In this document: in pieces, positions 22,646 through 33,434 of the stretch | Layout: every line of letters begins with the position of its first letter | Numbering within the stretch: the first letter of the stretch is position 1 | NCBI GenBank assembly: GCA_001574975.1 | Contig: KQ965753.1 | Coordinates: 186,001-250,000 of the forward strand | From: Gonapodya prolifera JEL478 | Taxonomy: Eukaryota > Monoblepharomycota > Monoblepharidomycetes > Monoblepharidales > Gonapodyaceae | DNA length: 64,000 bases | Reading direction: 5' to 3' | Program-made: the position numbers and the translations under genes | The notes under the pieces: generated by a model | What the model was told of the DNA's origin: nothing | Database searches by the model: none | Seen by the model: only the letters and a program-made list of their open reading frames with translations

Positions 22646-23026
22646 ATGACCACTTCCAAATCCACGGGCCTGTCTGTCCTACCCCTTGAGGCCCTCATTG
22701 CCATCGCAACTCCACTCTCCGTTTCTTCTCGCCTCAACCTGACCAAAACGTGCCGCTCAATCTATCAAACCCCTCGGCGCCAGATCGGTGTGGGAGCACC
22801 TCGACCTCAGCTGCTTCAATTATTTCTTGAAGACGACCAGTTTGATGAAATGGCGGACGTAATTGGGGGATGGGTTCGAACAGGGAAGGACGGAGCCGGT
22901 CAGGTGGTCGACATGGGCGCGCAAGGCCAACATTTGGACGTACTTTCGGGATTTCACCAACAAAAGCACGCATCTTTTTCCCCAACCTTCTTTCCATGCA
23001 ACCAAGCGTATACCTCCACTGCGTGA
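22646..23026 (+). pseudogene. F-box remnant
   Basis: The ATG at 22646 opens with an F-box (LPLEALIAIATPLSVSSRLN, then LTKTCRSIYQ). The following family block, SVWEHLDLSCFNYFL, lies in a second frame. The sequence then returns to the first frame with EDDQFDEMADVIGGWV, matching DDQFVLMLNAIRDWV in the gene at 7243. Two compensating frame changes within about 80 bp show decay. The 3' limit is uncertain because family resemblance fades after about 22900. It is the same F-box branch as the pair at 6.1-7.9 kb. Confidence 0.5.
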
Positions 23027-24401
23027 GGATCATCCAGACCATGAAAAGAGGAAGCTCCGCGAGCTCGCATTCCTCCGCACACATCACGTCCTGTAGTATT
23101 AGCACCAATACATCACACTCTACCCTATCCTATCACTGACCCACGATCCTTAGTTACAGACCCGGCATACTGTACTTGTTGCAAGAAAGGAAAAGACAGG
23201 GTACAAACCCATTTTGACGGTCATGGAAGCACCGTTACTCATTGCCAATGACTGTTGATCCATCCTGGATATGCATAAGCCCGAAAGAATGGGGGACTGC
23301 ACCTGTTTGGGTGTTCAGAGTCCGTGGGCCCTTACAATGTTGGTATGAACTTGATTTTTTTTGTCGCTGGGTGGTTGCTATACGCAAATTGTCCAGATGA
23401 GAAAAGCCGCAGAAGACAACGCCTGTGAAAGGCCACTTCTTGGTGTTGTGGGGGGCTACCCGTCAATCCTTCCAAGTCAATTCTTCTACTTTAGTTCAAT
23501 TTTTCGTCCTCGGTTTTACGCTCATCATCAACATCAACGATGGCGGCGAAGCCTGATCACCCAACACTCACTACGGTGGCGGCGGGGCGTTGGGGGCAAC
23601 TACTAACTGAGGAGCCTTTTAAGTTTGCGTACGAGACAGAAAAGCAAACCTTTTAGAGGCGTTTCATTTTGCACGGCTGTTTATTGTGACCTGGCGTGGA
23701 GTCGCTCTTAGTTATCACGAAGGTCGAAGGTACAGGAATTTTCGTTTGTTTGTTGTCGAATTAGTCACGGGTGGTGGCTTACAACATGCCAAGCAAGCTT
23801 GGTTTGGCTGGTGATTCCGTTTGATAGGAAAAGTTTTGAGCCATAAAGAGGTGTGTCAGGCCGCCTGCCAAGCAACCCAAAGCATCATTCCGCTGCGATC
23901 AAGCACCGCTCCATTCCATTTCGATCGCAATCTCCAATCTTCACATTGATCTTCCCCCTTACCACCGTAGAGGACCCGGCGACCAACGTGGAATTTAGGT
24001 TTTGGTCCTGCTCTACCGCACAGGAAGGGTCACCAGTTCTATAGAAAGTGCCCGGTCGCACCAAACCGAGGCCGGCTTCCACCATTATATTTCCATACAC
24101 TTTCTGCTTCGTTTCCGGTCACTCTGCGGGGTTTCAATCCTTGGCGCCACGTTATATAGCGAATACAGTGACCAAAGCGTTTTCAAAAAGGAACCCGTCA
24201 GGACCCCACACGCGCAACGCCCTCATTCCTGCTGCACGCCTCGGCACGTTTCCAATAACGCAAGGACACGGACTGCGCTGCGTTGTGGCTTTGTACAGTG
24301 AGGCGCCTCCGCCGCCTCTCCCGATCGCCCATTAACGGAATCCCCGCATCATGGCTTTCACTCAGCTTACCTTCACCTGACGCGCACACATCCGTATTCA
24401 A
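23027..24401. other. Long gene-poor stretch
   Basis: No gene is supported. Minus-strand 23885-24090 is open with a plausible composition (FYRTGDPSCAVEQDQNLNST), but it has no start context, relatives or splice chain. The right end probably contains the promoter of the SH3 gene at 24402. Confidence 0.4.
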
Positions 24402-26640
24402 ATGTCCGGCTTGGTGGGAGGTCTTGTCGGGGGCGTCGTCGGCGTCGTCACCAACGTGGTGGACCCGCTTCTCGGCGGGGCGGCCACCTCGGCTCCGGCT
24501 GCCACAACTCCCGCAGCACCCCCTCCTCCCCCACCACCTCCCCCCTCTGCAACCACCCCGGCCGCCGCGCCTCCCGCTGCTAACCCCCCACCTCCACCAT
24601 CCCCTGCAACCTCCGGGGGCGCCGGAGCAACTACTGCACAATCCGGGAGTACAGCCACTAATGCACCTGCGTCTGCGCCTCCCCCTCCGCCTGCGAATGC
24701 ACCCCCGCCGACCGTCATGCAACCCGACGGCGTCAACAATGTGCAGGCCTCTCCCGCCGCCGCCCCGCCGAGCGGCTCGGGGGGGACGTCCGGGTCCGGG
24801 GGTACACCTCCAGCCACCGCAGCCGCACCAGGGGTGTCTCCCCCACCTCCCGCGACCGGAGGGGCTGCCACCGTCGCACCTCCAGGGGCCGGTGCACCCA
24901 CCGCATCAGCACCGGGTCTCGTCGCACCATCCCCCCCCGGCTCTGGCTCTGGCTCCCCTGCGTCGGGTCTCAACTCCCTCACAATCATCGTGGCCGCCTC
25001 CGTCTCGGTGATCTGCCTCGCATTCTTCGCTATCGCCATGCTCGTGATCCGCCGACGCGTGCTCTCAGCGCGCCAACATAAGGCGGCCGCTGCGTCACGG
25101 GTGGGCAAGGTGGACGCGTGGGGAAGGGCCGAGAGCGGTGCTGGTGCCGGTGCCGGTGTCGTTCCGCGCGCGTCACCGACCCCGCAGATGGAAACGTCCA
25201 TGGCCAAGGACGTCATGACGACAGATTCGCTCACTTCATGGGGAAAGCCCGTCGACATGATCGCCGCCGGGGGAACCGACGCCAAACTCAAACCCGCCCG
25301 ACCCAGCTTCGCCTCATCCCGTTCCCCACCGTCCTCGCAGATCGGGTCCGCCACGTACCACTCGGCCATGACCTCGGACGAAGACGGGGCCGGGGCGGCT
25401 GTGGCACAACTCGCACCCAGCCTCCAAAAATCATTCACGGTATCCAAATACACCCCGCTGGACGCCCTTGATGGGGGGAACCAGACCATCTCCCCCACCT
25501 TGCTCGCGGGGGCCTACCCCTCGCTGGGTCGTAAATCCGGGTCCTCCGGCTCGAACGGGTCCGGGTCCGGGTCCAAACCGCCCTCGCTCGGGTTCCGGCT
25601 TCCCTCCGTCAAACTCATCCCTGACACCGACACCTCATCGGGCGAGCTCGAAGCCGAGGCCTACACCAACGTGGCCCAGCCTGCCCGGAGCGCGTCGGCG
25701 GGGTCCCACCCGGGTTCGTTGGGGAGCAATGTGAAGACGCCCCCCATAGCGAGTGGGATGTTTTGGCAGAAGAGCGATGTGAGGGAGCGGTGGGAGGTTA
25801 CGTTGGGCGCGTCGTATGTCGTGCAGGAGACGAGGGTGAGTTTTTGTGGTTGTGGGTTTTGGGTGTGGGTGCGGGTGCTGATTTGGTGTTGTGAGTAGAA
25901 GGCCAACATGCCAGCAGAACTGTCCGTGACGGCGGGTGATGTGGTGTGGGTCGGCGCGTTGCCCGTGGATGGGTGGATCGAAGGTACGCGTCGTCGCTCT
26001 TCTCTATGTTCTTTGACGCTGCATACTAACTTGCTTAAAATTCGATCCCTTGTTCACCCGCCGGCTCCCCCCACCCCCCACCCCCCCCACAGCTCGCAAC
26101 CTCCGCACCTCGCAACTCGGGATCCTAGCCCCATCCACCCTGTTCCGCCCCGGCCGGTCCAAACCCGTCGAATCCCCGCACGGCGCGCACCAAGTGCACC
26201 CGTCCGAGATCGGGGGGACGGAACCCAAAGTTGCGGCGAGGGCGACGAGATTGGATGTGGTGAGGTATGCGTGGTGGGCCGGGAGTCGGTATTTTGCGCA
26301 GAGGGGGCATGAAGGTGCGTGGAAGGGGGGTTTGTGGGGGTGAAGGGTGGGGTTGACGCCGTTTTTGCTTGGGTACAGTGGACGATTCGATCACGGATGA
26401 GGTGCCGGTAGCCCCCGGGGACATTATGGAGATCCATGACATCGTGGGTGAGAACTGGCTTCAAGGTATGTTTTTCCTCTTGCTCCCTCTGTGGCTTTCG
26501 GAGCGCTAACGACACGACTGCGATTTTGTGCATGTGCGTTCAAAGGGAGGAACTACACGACCTCCATGGTGGGCCTGTTCCCGACGTCGGTGCTGTTCTC
26601 GTTCGATGGTGATTCGGAGGCCGTTATGGCCCTGGAGTGA
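24402..26640 (+). CDS. Single-pass tandem-SH3 membrane protein 1
   Basis: Five exons (24402-25835, 25899-25983, 26093-26314, 26379-26465, 26546-26640) give 640 residues. The start is MSGLVGGLVGGVVGVV with no clear cleavable signal. A Pro/Ala/Gly-rich outer region precedes one membrane helix near 193-216 (LTIIVAASVSVICLAFFAIA) followed by basic RRR. A long disordered cytoplasmic part ends in two SH3 domains. The first is split by introns (ELSVTAGDVVWVGALPVDGW, then ARNLRTSQLGILAPSTLF). The second carries YFAQRGHE, DEVPVAPGDIMEI, ENWLQGRNYTTSMVGLFPTS. SH3 domains bind proline-rich partners, so a scaffold or signalling role at the plasma membrane is likely. Exons 2-4 are 85, 222 and 87 bp, the same as in the gene at 27455, proving paralogy. 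Confidence 0.85.
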
Positions 26641-27454
26641 ATGATCTCACCGCTCGCGGGTGATTTCGGGATGGACGTGGGAGGGAGGTGGACGCTGATA
26701 CTGGAAGAGGTGCACGATAGATGACAACACTTTTACAACACACGCCTGGGCAAAAGTGGACCCCGCTGGACGGACAATTGCAAGCATGTATATGCAGCTG
26801 CATTTTTGCCTTTTCTTTTCTGGTCGGGTCGGGTAGATGGGCTTTTCGTACAATTTTCTTTTTGGAAGCAGTGCTGAAAATACTGGTTGGGTTGCATGCG
26901 AGGGAATGGGAATGTCTGGCGGCCAGTGTAAGCAGAGCAACAGCAGGATAACATGAATTACTGATCTTTTCCGAACTCCGAAGTCTAAGGCTTGGCTGGT
27001 GTGGCTTGCGAAGCCTGTTTGTTTGGCGTACTTGGGAAAACGTTGGCAGGGACTTGTTGATTTACCTGGTGAAGTGTACCCCACCGGACCCCAACGTAGA
27101 TACAGAGAAGAACGGGTGGCTAAAAGTAGAAGACACAACCCGATTTGCACGATGCATTTTTGCTGGATACACTTGTCGGGATATTTCTTTTGGTGTGCAA
27201 AAACAAAGTCCGCATTCGTGCCACACCACTTGAGCGCCCTTTAATGTCCTAACAGGTCTTTGCATTCGGCACTCGCTCGCCTGTAACCCGCCGGACTCGC
27301 TCTCCCACATTTCCGCGCTCTCTAGCTCTAATCGCGTGGGTCGATCGGTGGGCAGTGTGGGGTACGATGGGCTGCCGCATCACCCCGGTGGCGAACAGCG
27401 ATCACTAATCCACACCCGCACTCTCGCTAGTAACCTACTCACGCCCTCTCTACG
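26641..27454. other. Intergenic between SH3 paralogues
   Basis: 3' flank of the first and promoter of the second tandem-SH3 gene. No gene seen; the minus frames open here are not gene-like. Confidence 0.5.
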
Positions 27455-29560
27455 ATGTCCGGCATTCTCGACCCTCTCATTTCCGCACTCGGTGGCGGCG
27501 GGGCTGCCACTTCGTCAGCTGCATCGCCAACCGGCAACCCGACATCCACCATTCGACAGGCCACATCTTCTGCTGCACGTGCTTCCTCCTCCGCGCCCGC
27601 GCCCGCTTCTTCATCTCCTTCACCCTCCCCTTCACCCTCCCCCTCAACAACCTCGGCGGCTCCTTCGGGGGCTGAGGCCCCGTCTGACGTGAACGGCGTC
27701 GCGGTCTCCACACCTCCGACCTCCGCGGCCGCACTGCAAACCACATCCTCATCTTCCTCCTCTCGCACTTCCACATCTCGCAGCACTGGCGCAGCCGGCA
27801 CNNNCACGACGGGCACGGGGGGCGTGCAAGCCCTGGACCCGAACAGTCCAGCCGGCGGGGGCAACACTGGCTCCGACTCCACCTCAGGCCTCGCGATCGG
27901 CGGGGGCATTGTTGCGGGTCTCGCCATGGTTGCCGTGGGTGTCATACTCCTCGTATACCGGCGCCGTCGCAAACGCAAGTCAGACGCCGAGAACTTCCGC
28001 TCCTCTGCGCGGGTCAACAAGGCCATGTCCTCCTCGTGGCTCTCGGATTCTGAGCCCGGCACTGGCAGCGGATGGCTCGGTGGGCGCAGTCCCGCCACCA
28101 CGATCGCCACCGCGGAGTACATCACGGCTGCGGGCAACCACATCCACGAAGGCTACCAGGGATCAAACTCGGGCTCGCAGCAGCACAACATCATGTCGGA
28201 CGTGCGGCTCCCCTCGCCCACATCCACGGGCATGCAGCCGTCCACGACATACACATCCAGCCTCCCACCGTCCAAGATCTCTTCGGGCTTCATGTCCCAA
28301 TCCCTTGGATGGAACCTTCACACAAACCAGAACCAGAACCAACTCTCCATCCCGCCCTCGCTGGCCTCGTACCCGCCATCCACCGTCGCAAACTACCTCG
28401 GCTCCACCGAACCCTCCACGAGCCTGAGCGCCGCCAACATCACCGCCTTGACCCGGACCTTCTCCGGTTTCAGCAAGGACAGCACATCCACAATCACGCC
28501 CTCCAACTTCCGCTCGCGCAAATCCAAAATCCAGGACTCCTCGCAGCTCTCACCGCGCACAAACAGCTCGTTCAGGTACTCTCAGGGCTCGTTATCAAAC
28601 TTCCGCGTCCCCGCAAGCGTGGCGCTCTCGTGGAGCTCGAGGTCCCAAATCGGGGGCACGGATTCCGTGTCGTGGAAAAAAGGAGGTGTGAGGGAGAGGT
28701 GGGAAGTGAGGCAGGGCGCGTTGTATGTCGTGCAGGAATCGCGGGTGAGTTGTTGGGGTGTGGTGGTGAATTGCCTGCAAAGGGCTCCAAGTCTAACGTG
28801 ACACAAATGCACCTCCAGGATTCCTCCGGCAGAGGCCTACTCAGTGTGCGCGCAGGCGACGTCGTACTCGTGGTCGGACTGCCCATCGACGGGTGGATTG
28901 AAGGTACGTATCTTCCCCGCTTCCCTCCCATTCCTCGTCCCATCTCACCACCCCACTTCCCCCGCCCCCACCTAGCCCGCAACCTCCGCACCTCCCAACT
29001 CGGCCTTCTCGCCCCGTCGGCTCTCTTCTGCGCCGGCTGGCCGGCCCCCGAAGAAGCTCCCGCCGGTGTCGACTACGCACCGCCCCGATCCAACGCGGCA
29101 TCGGGCGATATGTTCGAGCACGCCGCGACGAAGATTGATGTGGTGAGGTATGCGTGGTGGGCGGGCGGGAGGTATTTCGTGCAGAGAAGTTATGAGGGTG
29201 AGTTGAAGAAGGGGTGGGGTGATGTGCGGGCGAGAGTTGATAAGTGTTCCAAACAGCGAACCCCCAGAATCCGGACGAGATCGACGTAACCCCCGGCACA
29301 CTGGTGGAGATTATGGACATTGCCGAGGACGATTGGTTGCAAGGTACGTCGCCCGTCACCCCATCGTCACTCTTCGCTTGTGCTTCGTTCTAACACCAAC
29401 TCCAACCGCTCCCCACCCCACACCTCACACCTCACACCTCACGTCGTCACACCTCACCCGCCCGCTAGGAAACAACCTCACGACGAACCGCACGGGGTAC
29501 TTCCCCGCGTGGGCGCTGTTCGCGGCCGATGGGGAGGATGAGGCTGTTATGGCGCTGTGA
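27455..29560 (+). CDS. Single-pass tandem-SH3 membrane protein 2
   Basis: Five exons (27455-28744, 28819-28903, 28976-29197, 29257-29343, 29469-29560) give about 591 residues. Starts MSGILDPLISALGGGG, like its neighbour. The Ser/Thr/Ala-rich outer stalk leads to one membrane helix near 146-168 (LAIGGGIVAGLAMVAVGVIL) and a basic YRRRRKRK stop-transfer. The cytoplasmic Ser-rich region ends in two SH3 domains: LLSVRAGDVVLVVGLPIDGW then ARNLRTSQLGLLAPSALF; and GRYFVQRSYE, ISVTPG-type core (DVTPGTLVEIMDIAEDDW), GNNLTTNRTGYFPAWALF. Three undetermined bases at 27802-27804 lie in the stalk, so its exact length is unsure. Exon sizes 85/222/87 equal those of the gene at 24402. Probably a membrane adaptor. 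Confidence 0.85.
27802..27804. other. Assembly gap (3 N) inside SH3 gene 2
   Basis: Three N bases in the Thr/Gly-rich stalk region of exon 1. The frame is open on both sides with this spacing, but the true gap length is unknown. Confidence 0.99.
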
Positions 29561-30669
29561 TTCAGCGTGGAACGAGAGGGGGGAGGGGTTGAACGGATAG
29601 AGGGTCGCCTCCGGCGTGGGGCTCGGACAGCGGACGCAACGGCAAGGAGAGAGGGGCGTGAGCCGCGACACAAACTACAAGAGGCTTACACCCGGTCACG
29701 AAAACACGCACACAAGCATACACGCTAGGTGATGCATTTTAGGAGAGGGGACCGCTGGACTGCACCAGACACTTTTTGTTTTGCCATACAATGTCGGAGC
29801 GCACTTGGTTGCAGGGGTTGGCTGTTGGGATGCCAGTGGACTTTTTCGTTTTGAATGGAGTTTTTTGTTGGATGAATAAGTGAATGGTGTGACATGTAAT
29901 GAAGTGAATGAATGAATGAATGATGTAATTCAGGTCGCGGAAGAGCGTTCACAAAACACTGTATTCTGTATTGATCTGTGCCGATTGCAAACATCATGCT
30001 CTTTTCCAAAGCGGTGAAAATCTACTCCGAGCTACCACACCCAAACTCCGAACCATCAAATCCACTTTTCGATGACACCGCTGTTTCCTCTTCGTCCGGA
30101 ACGCGTTCCTTTGGGGAAAGAACGAGCGCAAGGCAAGCATAGAAGATTTCAAGCCCGGACTCATTCCCCCACGCACCAGCGACGAGAGATGGCCTTTGTT
30201 GCGCCCGATGCAGACCGTTGAGTCTGTTACGTCGAAAGCAACATGAGCACTTGAGTCAAAGTTACTAGGACTACCCTAGAGATCAAACACTTACCAAAAC
30301 ACCCTGCTTCCTCCACGATGGTCCAACTGGAGTTCCGGACGACTGGACAGGAATTCCGCAGAGCTGTCACGTCCATCGTCTTCGCAATGCATATCACTGG
30401 CTTCTTCAATCTCCTTAGGGCGGTATCTACCCATCAGGTACATTGTGTCACCTCGTTGCATGCAACTTCAGCCAACCACAACACGCGGACGTGCACCTCC
30501 AGACCAAGTGCGCAGGCGACCTCCAGAATCACAGCATCTGGTCCCTTCCATACAATAAACCTGGCAACAGTGGGGGACAAGAGGTCGTTATCGGTGCAAG
30601 GGTGTTGTACCAAGAACCTCCTTCGTACTGTACAGAATAACCTACGTCTTGAACGCACAGCAGCCCATC
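29561..30669. other. Intergenic stretch, no gene seen
   Basis: Includes a short tgaa repeat near 29895-29925. The stretch 30318-30660 may hold the eroded F-box of the following Cys-rich copy, but resemblance is too weak to call. Confidence 0.45.
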
Positions 30670-31625
30670 GCGGTCTCGATACACTATTCGGATGGAAAAC
30701 GAGTACGAATCGTCCGAGGGGTTGGAGGCGGGGATAAGACGTTCCATCGCCACGCTTCAGTGGGCAATGTTTAGTGGCAATGCACGGGCACTCGCAGCGG
30801 GCGTAATCGCCGTCAACTTCGATCGGGAGTACATGCCCATCGATGTCCACCTTATTGTTCGGATTCTGGACACTTTCACTTCTCTTCGTGAAGCGTCTTT
30901 TGTCGGGTCCCTGGAGTCCGGGCGGGATTTTGTTGATTTAGCGTCCCAGGACGATCGTTTTGAGCAATGGGTGTCTCGGGGTCTCATGAGGCTGGACTTG
31001 TCCGACAGTGAAGGACGTGTGAAACGGACAACGAAAGGTCCTCTTCATCGCGGGGACGTGTCAGGTCGCAGAACATGGGAGTACGGCGTTTTGGGACGCT
31101 TCCATGATCTCGTGGCTTCTGCGGCGCCGGTGCCAGGATTCGAGGGTTTTCCCCAGGAGGTGAGGTTGTGTCCAACTTGCTATAGAGGATCAGGTTGGAG
31201 AGAATGCGATGCTTGCATTTGCGAATCCGAGGCGTGTCCCAATTGCTGGGGGATCGTGCCGTGCTCTGGTTCCAGGAAAGAAATTACATCATGCAGCCGA
31301 TTCCACAGATGGCTTCATTGCAAGTGAGACAATGTCTGCGCACAATGCTGTGGACAAGGGAAATGTGAAGCGTGTGGCGTTTTTTTGAGCGGTACATACT
31401 CGAGAACGAGAGAGGAGGACGAGGTGCGGGAGTTCAACGGACCTTCACACTTGTGATGGAACGTGCGTCGACTGTTGCCATGTGTTTATTCTGAGCCAAC
31501 CATTCCAAAAAGTCACGCAGTTCGTGGCACAGATTCGAAAGTGGAGGCCGCCGGAACCGTATAATCGGAAGGGAGTGTTTGTGGGAGACAAGACGATTGC
31601 GAAGAAGGAGGGGAAGAAGAAGTAG
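30670..31625 (+). pseudogene. F-box family copy 2: core plus Cys-rich tail
   Basis: The core region begins around SSPSRSRYTIRMENEYESSE and stays open to 31327, including REYMPIDVHLIVRILDTFTS, FVDLASQDDRFEQWVSRGL and LDLSDSEGRVKRTTK. The Cys-rich tail starts with LCPTCYRGSGWRECDACICE. A TGA at 31325 stands where copies 1 and 3 have a Cys codon (CKCDNLC/CRCDNLC); coding sequence continues after it (DNVCAQCCGQGKCEACG) and, in another frame, HTCDGTCVDCCHVF to a basic end (GKKK) at 31625. No intact F-box is found upstream. A nonsense change plus a frame change mark a pseudogene, though the long open core suggests recent loss. Confidence 0.6.
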
Positions 31626-31903
31626 AATGGTTAGCTTTTACCAAGGACGGCGGCAGTTCCAGCATGTGGTGAAATACTTTTTTTGCGTTATCCGTTGCGC
31701 CAAAAGAGCCTTGATACTATTTTTTGTCGGTATTTTCATTGTCCAAAACACCCCACACATCCCCCATTCCATCGGCCTCCATGGCTCCCCACCCCCTCTA
31801 TTTGCCGACTTATTTTTGTCGGCAATAATTGAACTCTCGACCCCTTTCACGATCGACTTCAGTTACTGATAGTCCTTTCCTCTTTGTCCGCTCGTCGCTG
31901 CCC

Positions 31904-32620
31904 ATGTCCTCCTTCATCACCGTTCCCCCTCACTTTCGCCCACACCACCTCACCCTCCCCACCGAAGTCCTCCATGCAATCATCTCCCTCCTGGCGACAG
32001 ACTCGCTCGGAAAAATATGCCTTACCTGCCGCGCCATCGGCCGAATCGTTCGCAACTCTGCCCGCTCCCTCGCGTTCTCGATATGCGGTTCGGTTGGAGG
32101 AGGAGTACGGGTCGTCGGGGTTGGCGGAGGAGTTGGAGGCCGGGATAAGGAGGGCCATCGCTACGTTGCAGCGGGTCATGTTCAACGGCGATCGTCTTTT
32201 ATTTGGTGCCTCGAGTCGGGACAAGACTTTGTTGATTTATCGTCGCAGGACGATCGCTTTTCGCAAATGGGTGTCTCGTGGTCTCAGGGGGTTGGACCTT
32301 TCGGAGAGCGAAGAGAGGGTGAAACGACGGCGGCTGCAACGTATCAGTCAAGTTGTGTTGCGCGTGTCACGAAAACACCGGCTGGAAACTGTGCCAGCCG
32401 GGCGGATGTGTGCCAATCGCCATCGTCTGAGGGCGAGCGCTGTCCTAACTGCTGGAGGGTTGCGCCGTGCTCCGGCTGTGGTGTTGCGATGACGGTGTGC
32501 AGTGCAGTCTAGGTCACCACCGTACCGGTGGCCGTGCAAGTGCGACAATTTGTGCCAGCGCTGAAAACCGAACCGCGAGCGGGAATGTGCGGTGTGGGAC
32601 GTGAAGAGGCCGTGTCGTAT
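31904..32620 (+). pseudogene. F-box family copy 3, several frameshifts
   Basis: The ATG at 31904 gives the best-preserved F-box of the family (LTLPTEVLHAIISLLATDSL, then GKICLTCRAIGRIV). The core then appears in alternating frames: GSSGLAEELEAGIRRAIATL, FVDLSSQDDRF, WVSRGLRGLDLSESEERVKR. The tail has CPNCWRVAPCSGCG and CKCDNLCQ. At least four frame changes occur and no intron explains them. It lies about 280 bp after copy 2 in the same direction, so the two are a tandem duplication. Confidence 0.65.
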
Positions 32621-33434
32621 AGCTCTGCCTGACCGTGAGTGCTCAGACAAGTAGGTGTGTGAGAGGTCGCGCAGATGACTTGCACACTTGTCCGTACTAT
32701 GTCACTCGAAAGAGGTTGACAACTAGTGTGACATTGTGAGTGTGAATATCCCGAGTTTTTTCGTTGCATACAATTACCACTCGTTTGTCACTTCGCATCG
32801 GGTATTGCCTCGTTATTGTCTTGCGTAAGCAGTTGGAGGGATAGACGACGGGCAGGTGGGGGAAGGAACGGGGTGAATGTCGGATGAAACGCGGCATCTT
32901 CCTCGCTCCCCAACTGCAATCTCGTGACGAGCGGCGGCGGATGCTGCGGGGCGTGCTTGTGGAAGAGCGTGGCGTGCGGGTGTGGCACGAGTGCGATTGT
33001 TTGGGAGGCATTCACTCTGTTCCGCATTTGGAAAGTGAGGAGTGAAGGGACCGGTGTGGCGCATCGGACATATCGTACCCCTCACATTCCTGCGGTGAAT
33101 ATATCGGCGGGGCAATCGTACACCAAAAGATAGTAGTAAAAAAGATACATATAGATTGTTACTACTCTTTGCACCTTCAATTTGAGTTTGCATTGGAGCC
33201 TTTTTGCACACGAGGCACCAGGCACCCGCTGAAGCCCTCAAATCCAAGCTCACCTGCTTTGCTGTCGCACGAATCTCCACACTGTTGCGCAATCGTCGCA
33301 CGCCCGCTGCGTCGCTCTGCAGGGACACCGAGATCGCGCAAACGGTAAGGACGGCGAGTTGTTCCGAGGCTTGCACTTGGTCGCCCGTGGTGACTGTTCC
33401 CGTTGCCGCTGCAATCCCCGTTCTGGTGTACACG
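32621..33434. other. Upstream region of SH3 gene 3
   Basis: Probable promoter and leader of the gene at 33435. The frame of that gene is open back to about 33204 without an ATG, so an upstream exon cannot be excluded. Confidence 0.45.

Noticed and set aside
23885-24100. Minus-strand open frame with plausible amino-acid make-up
   Set aside because: It is short, without relatives in the window or splice support.
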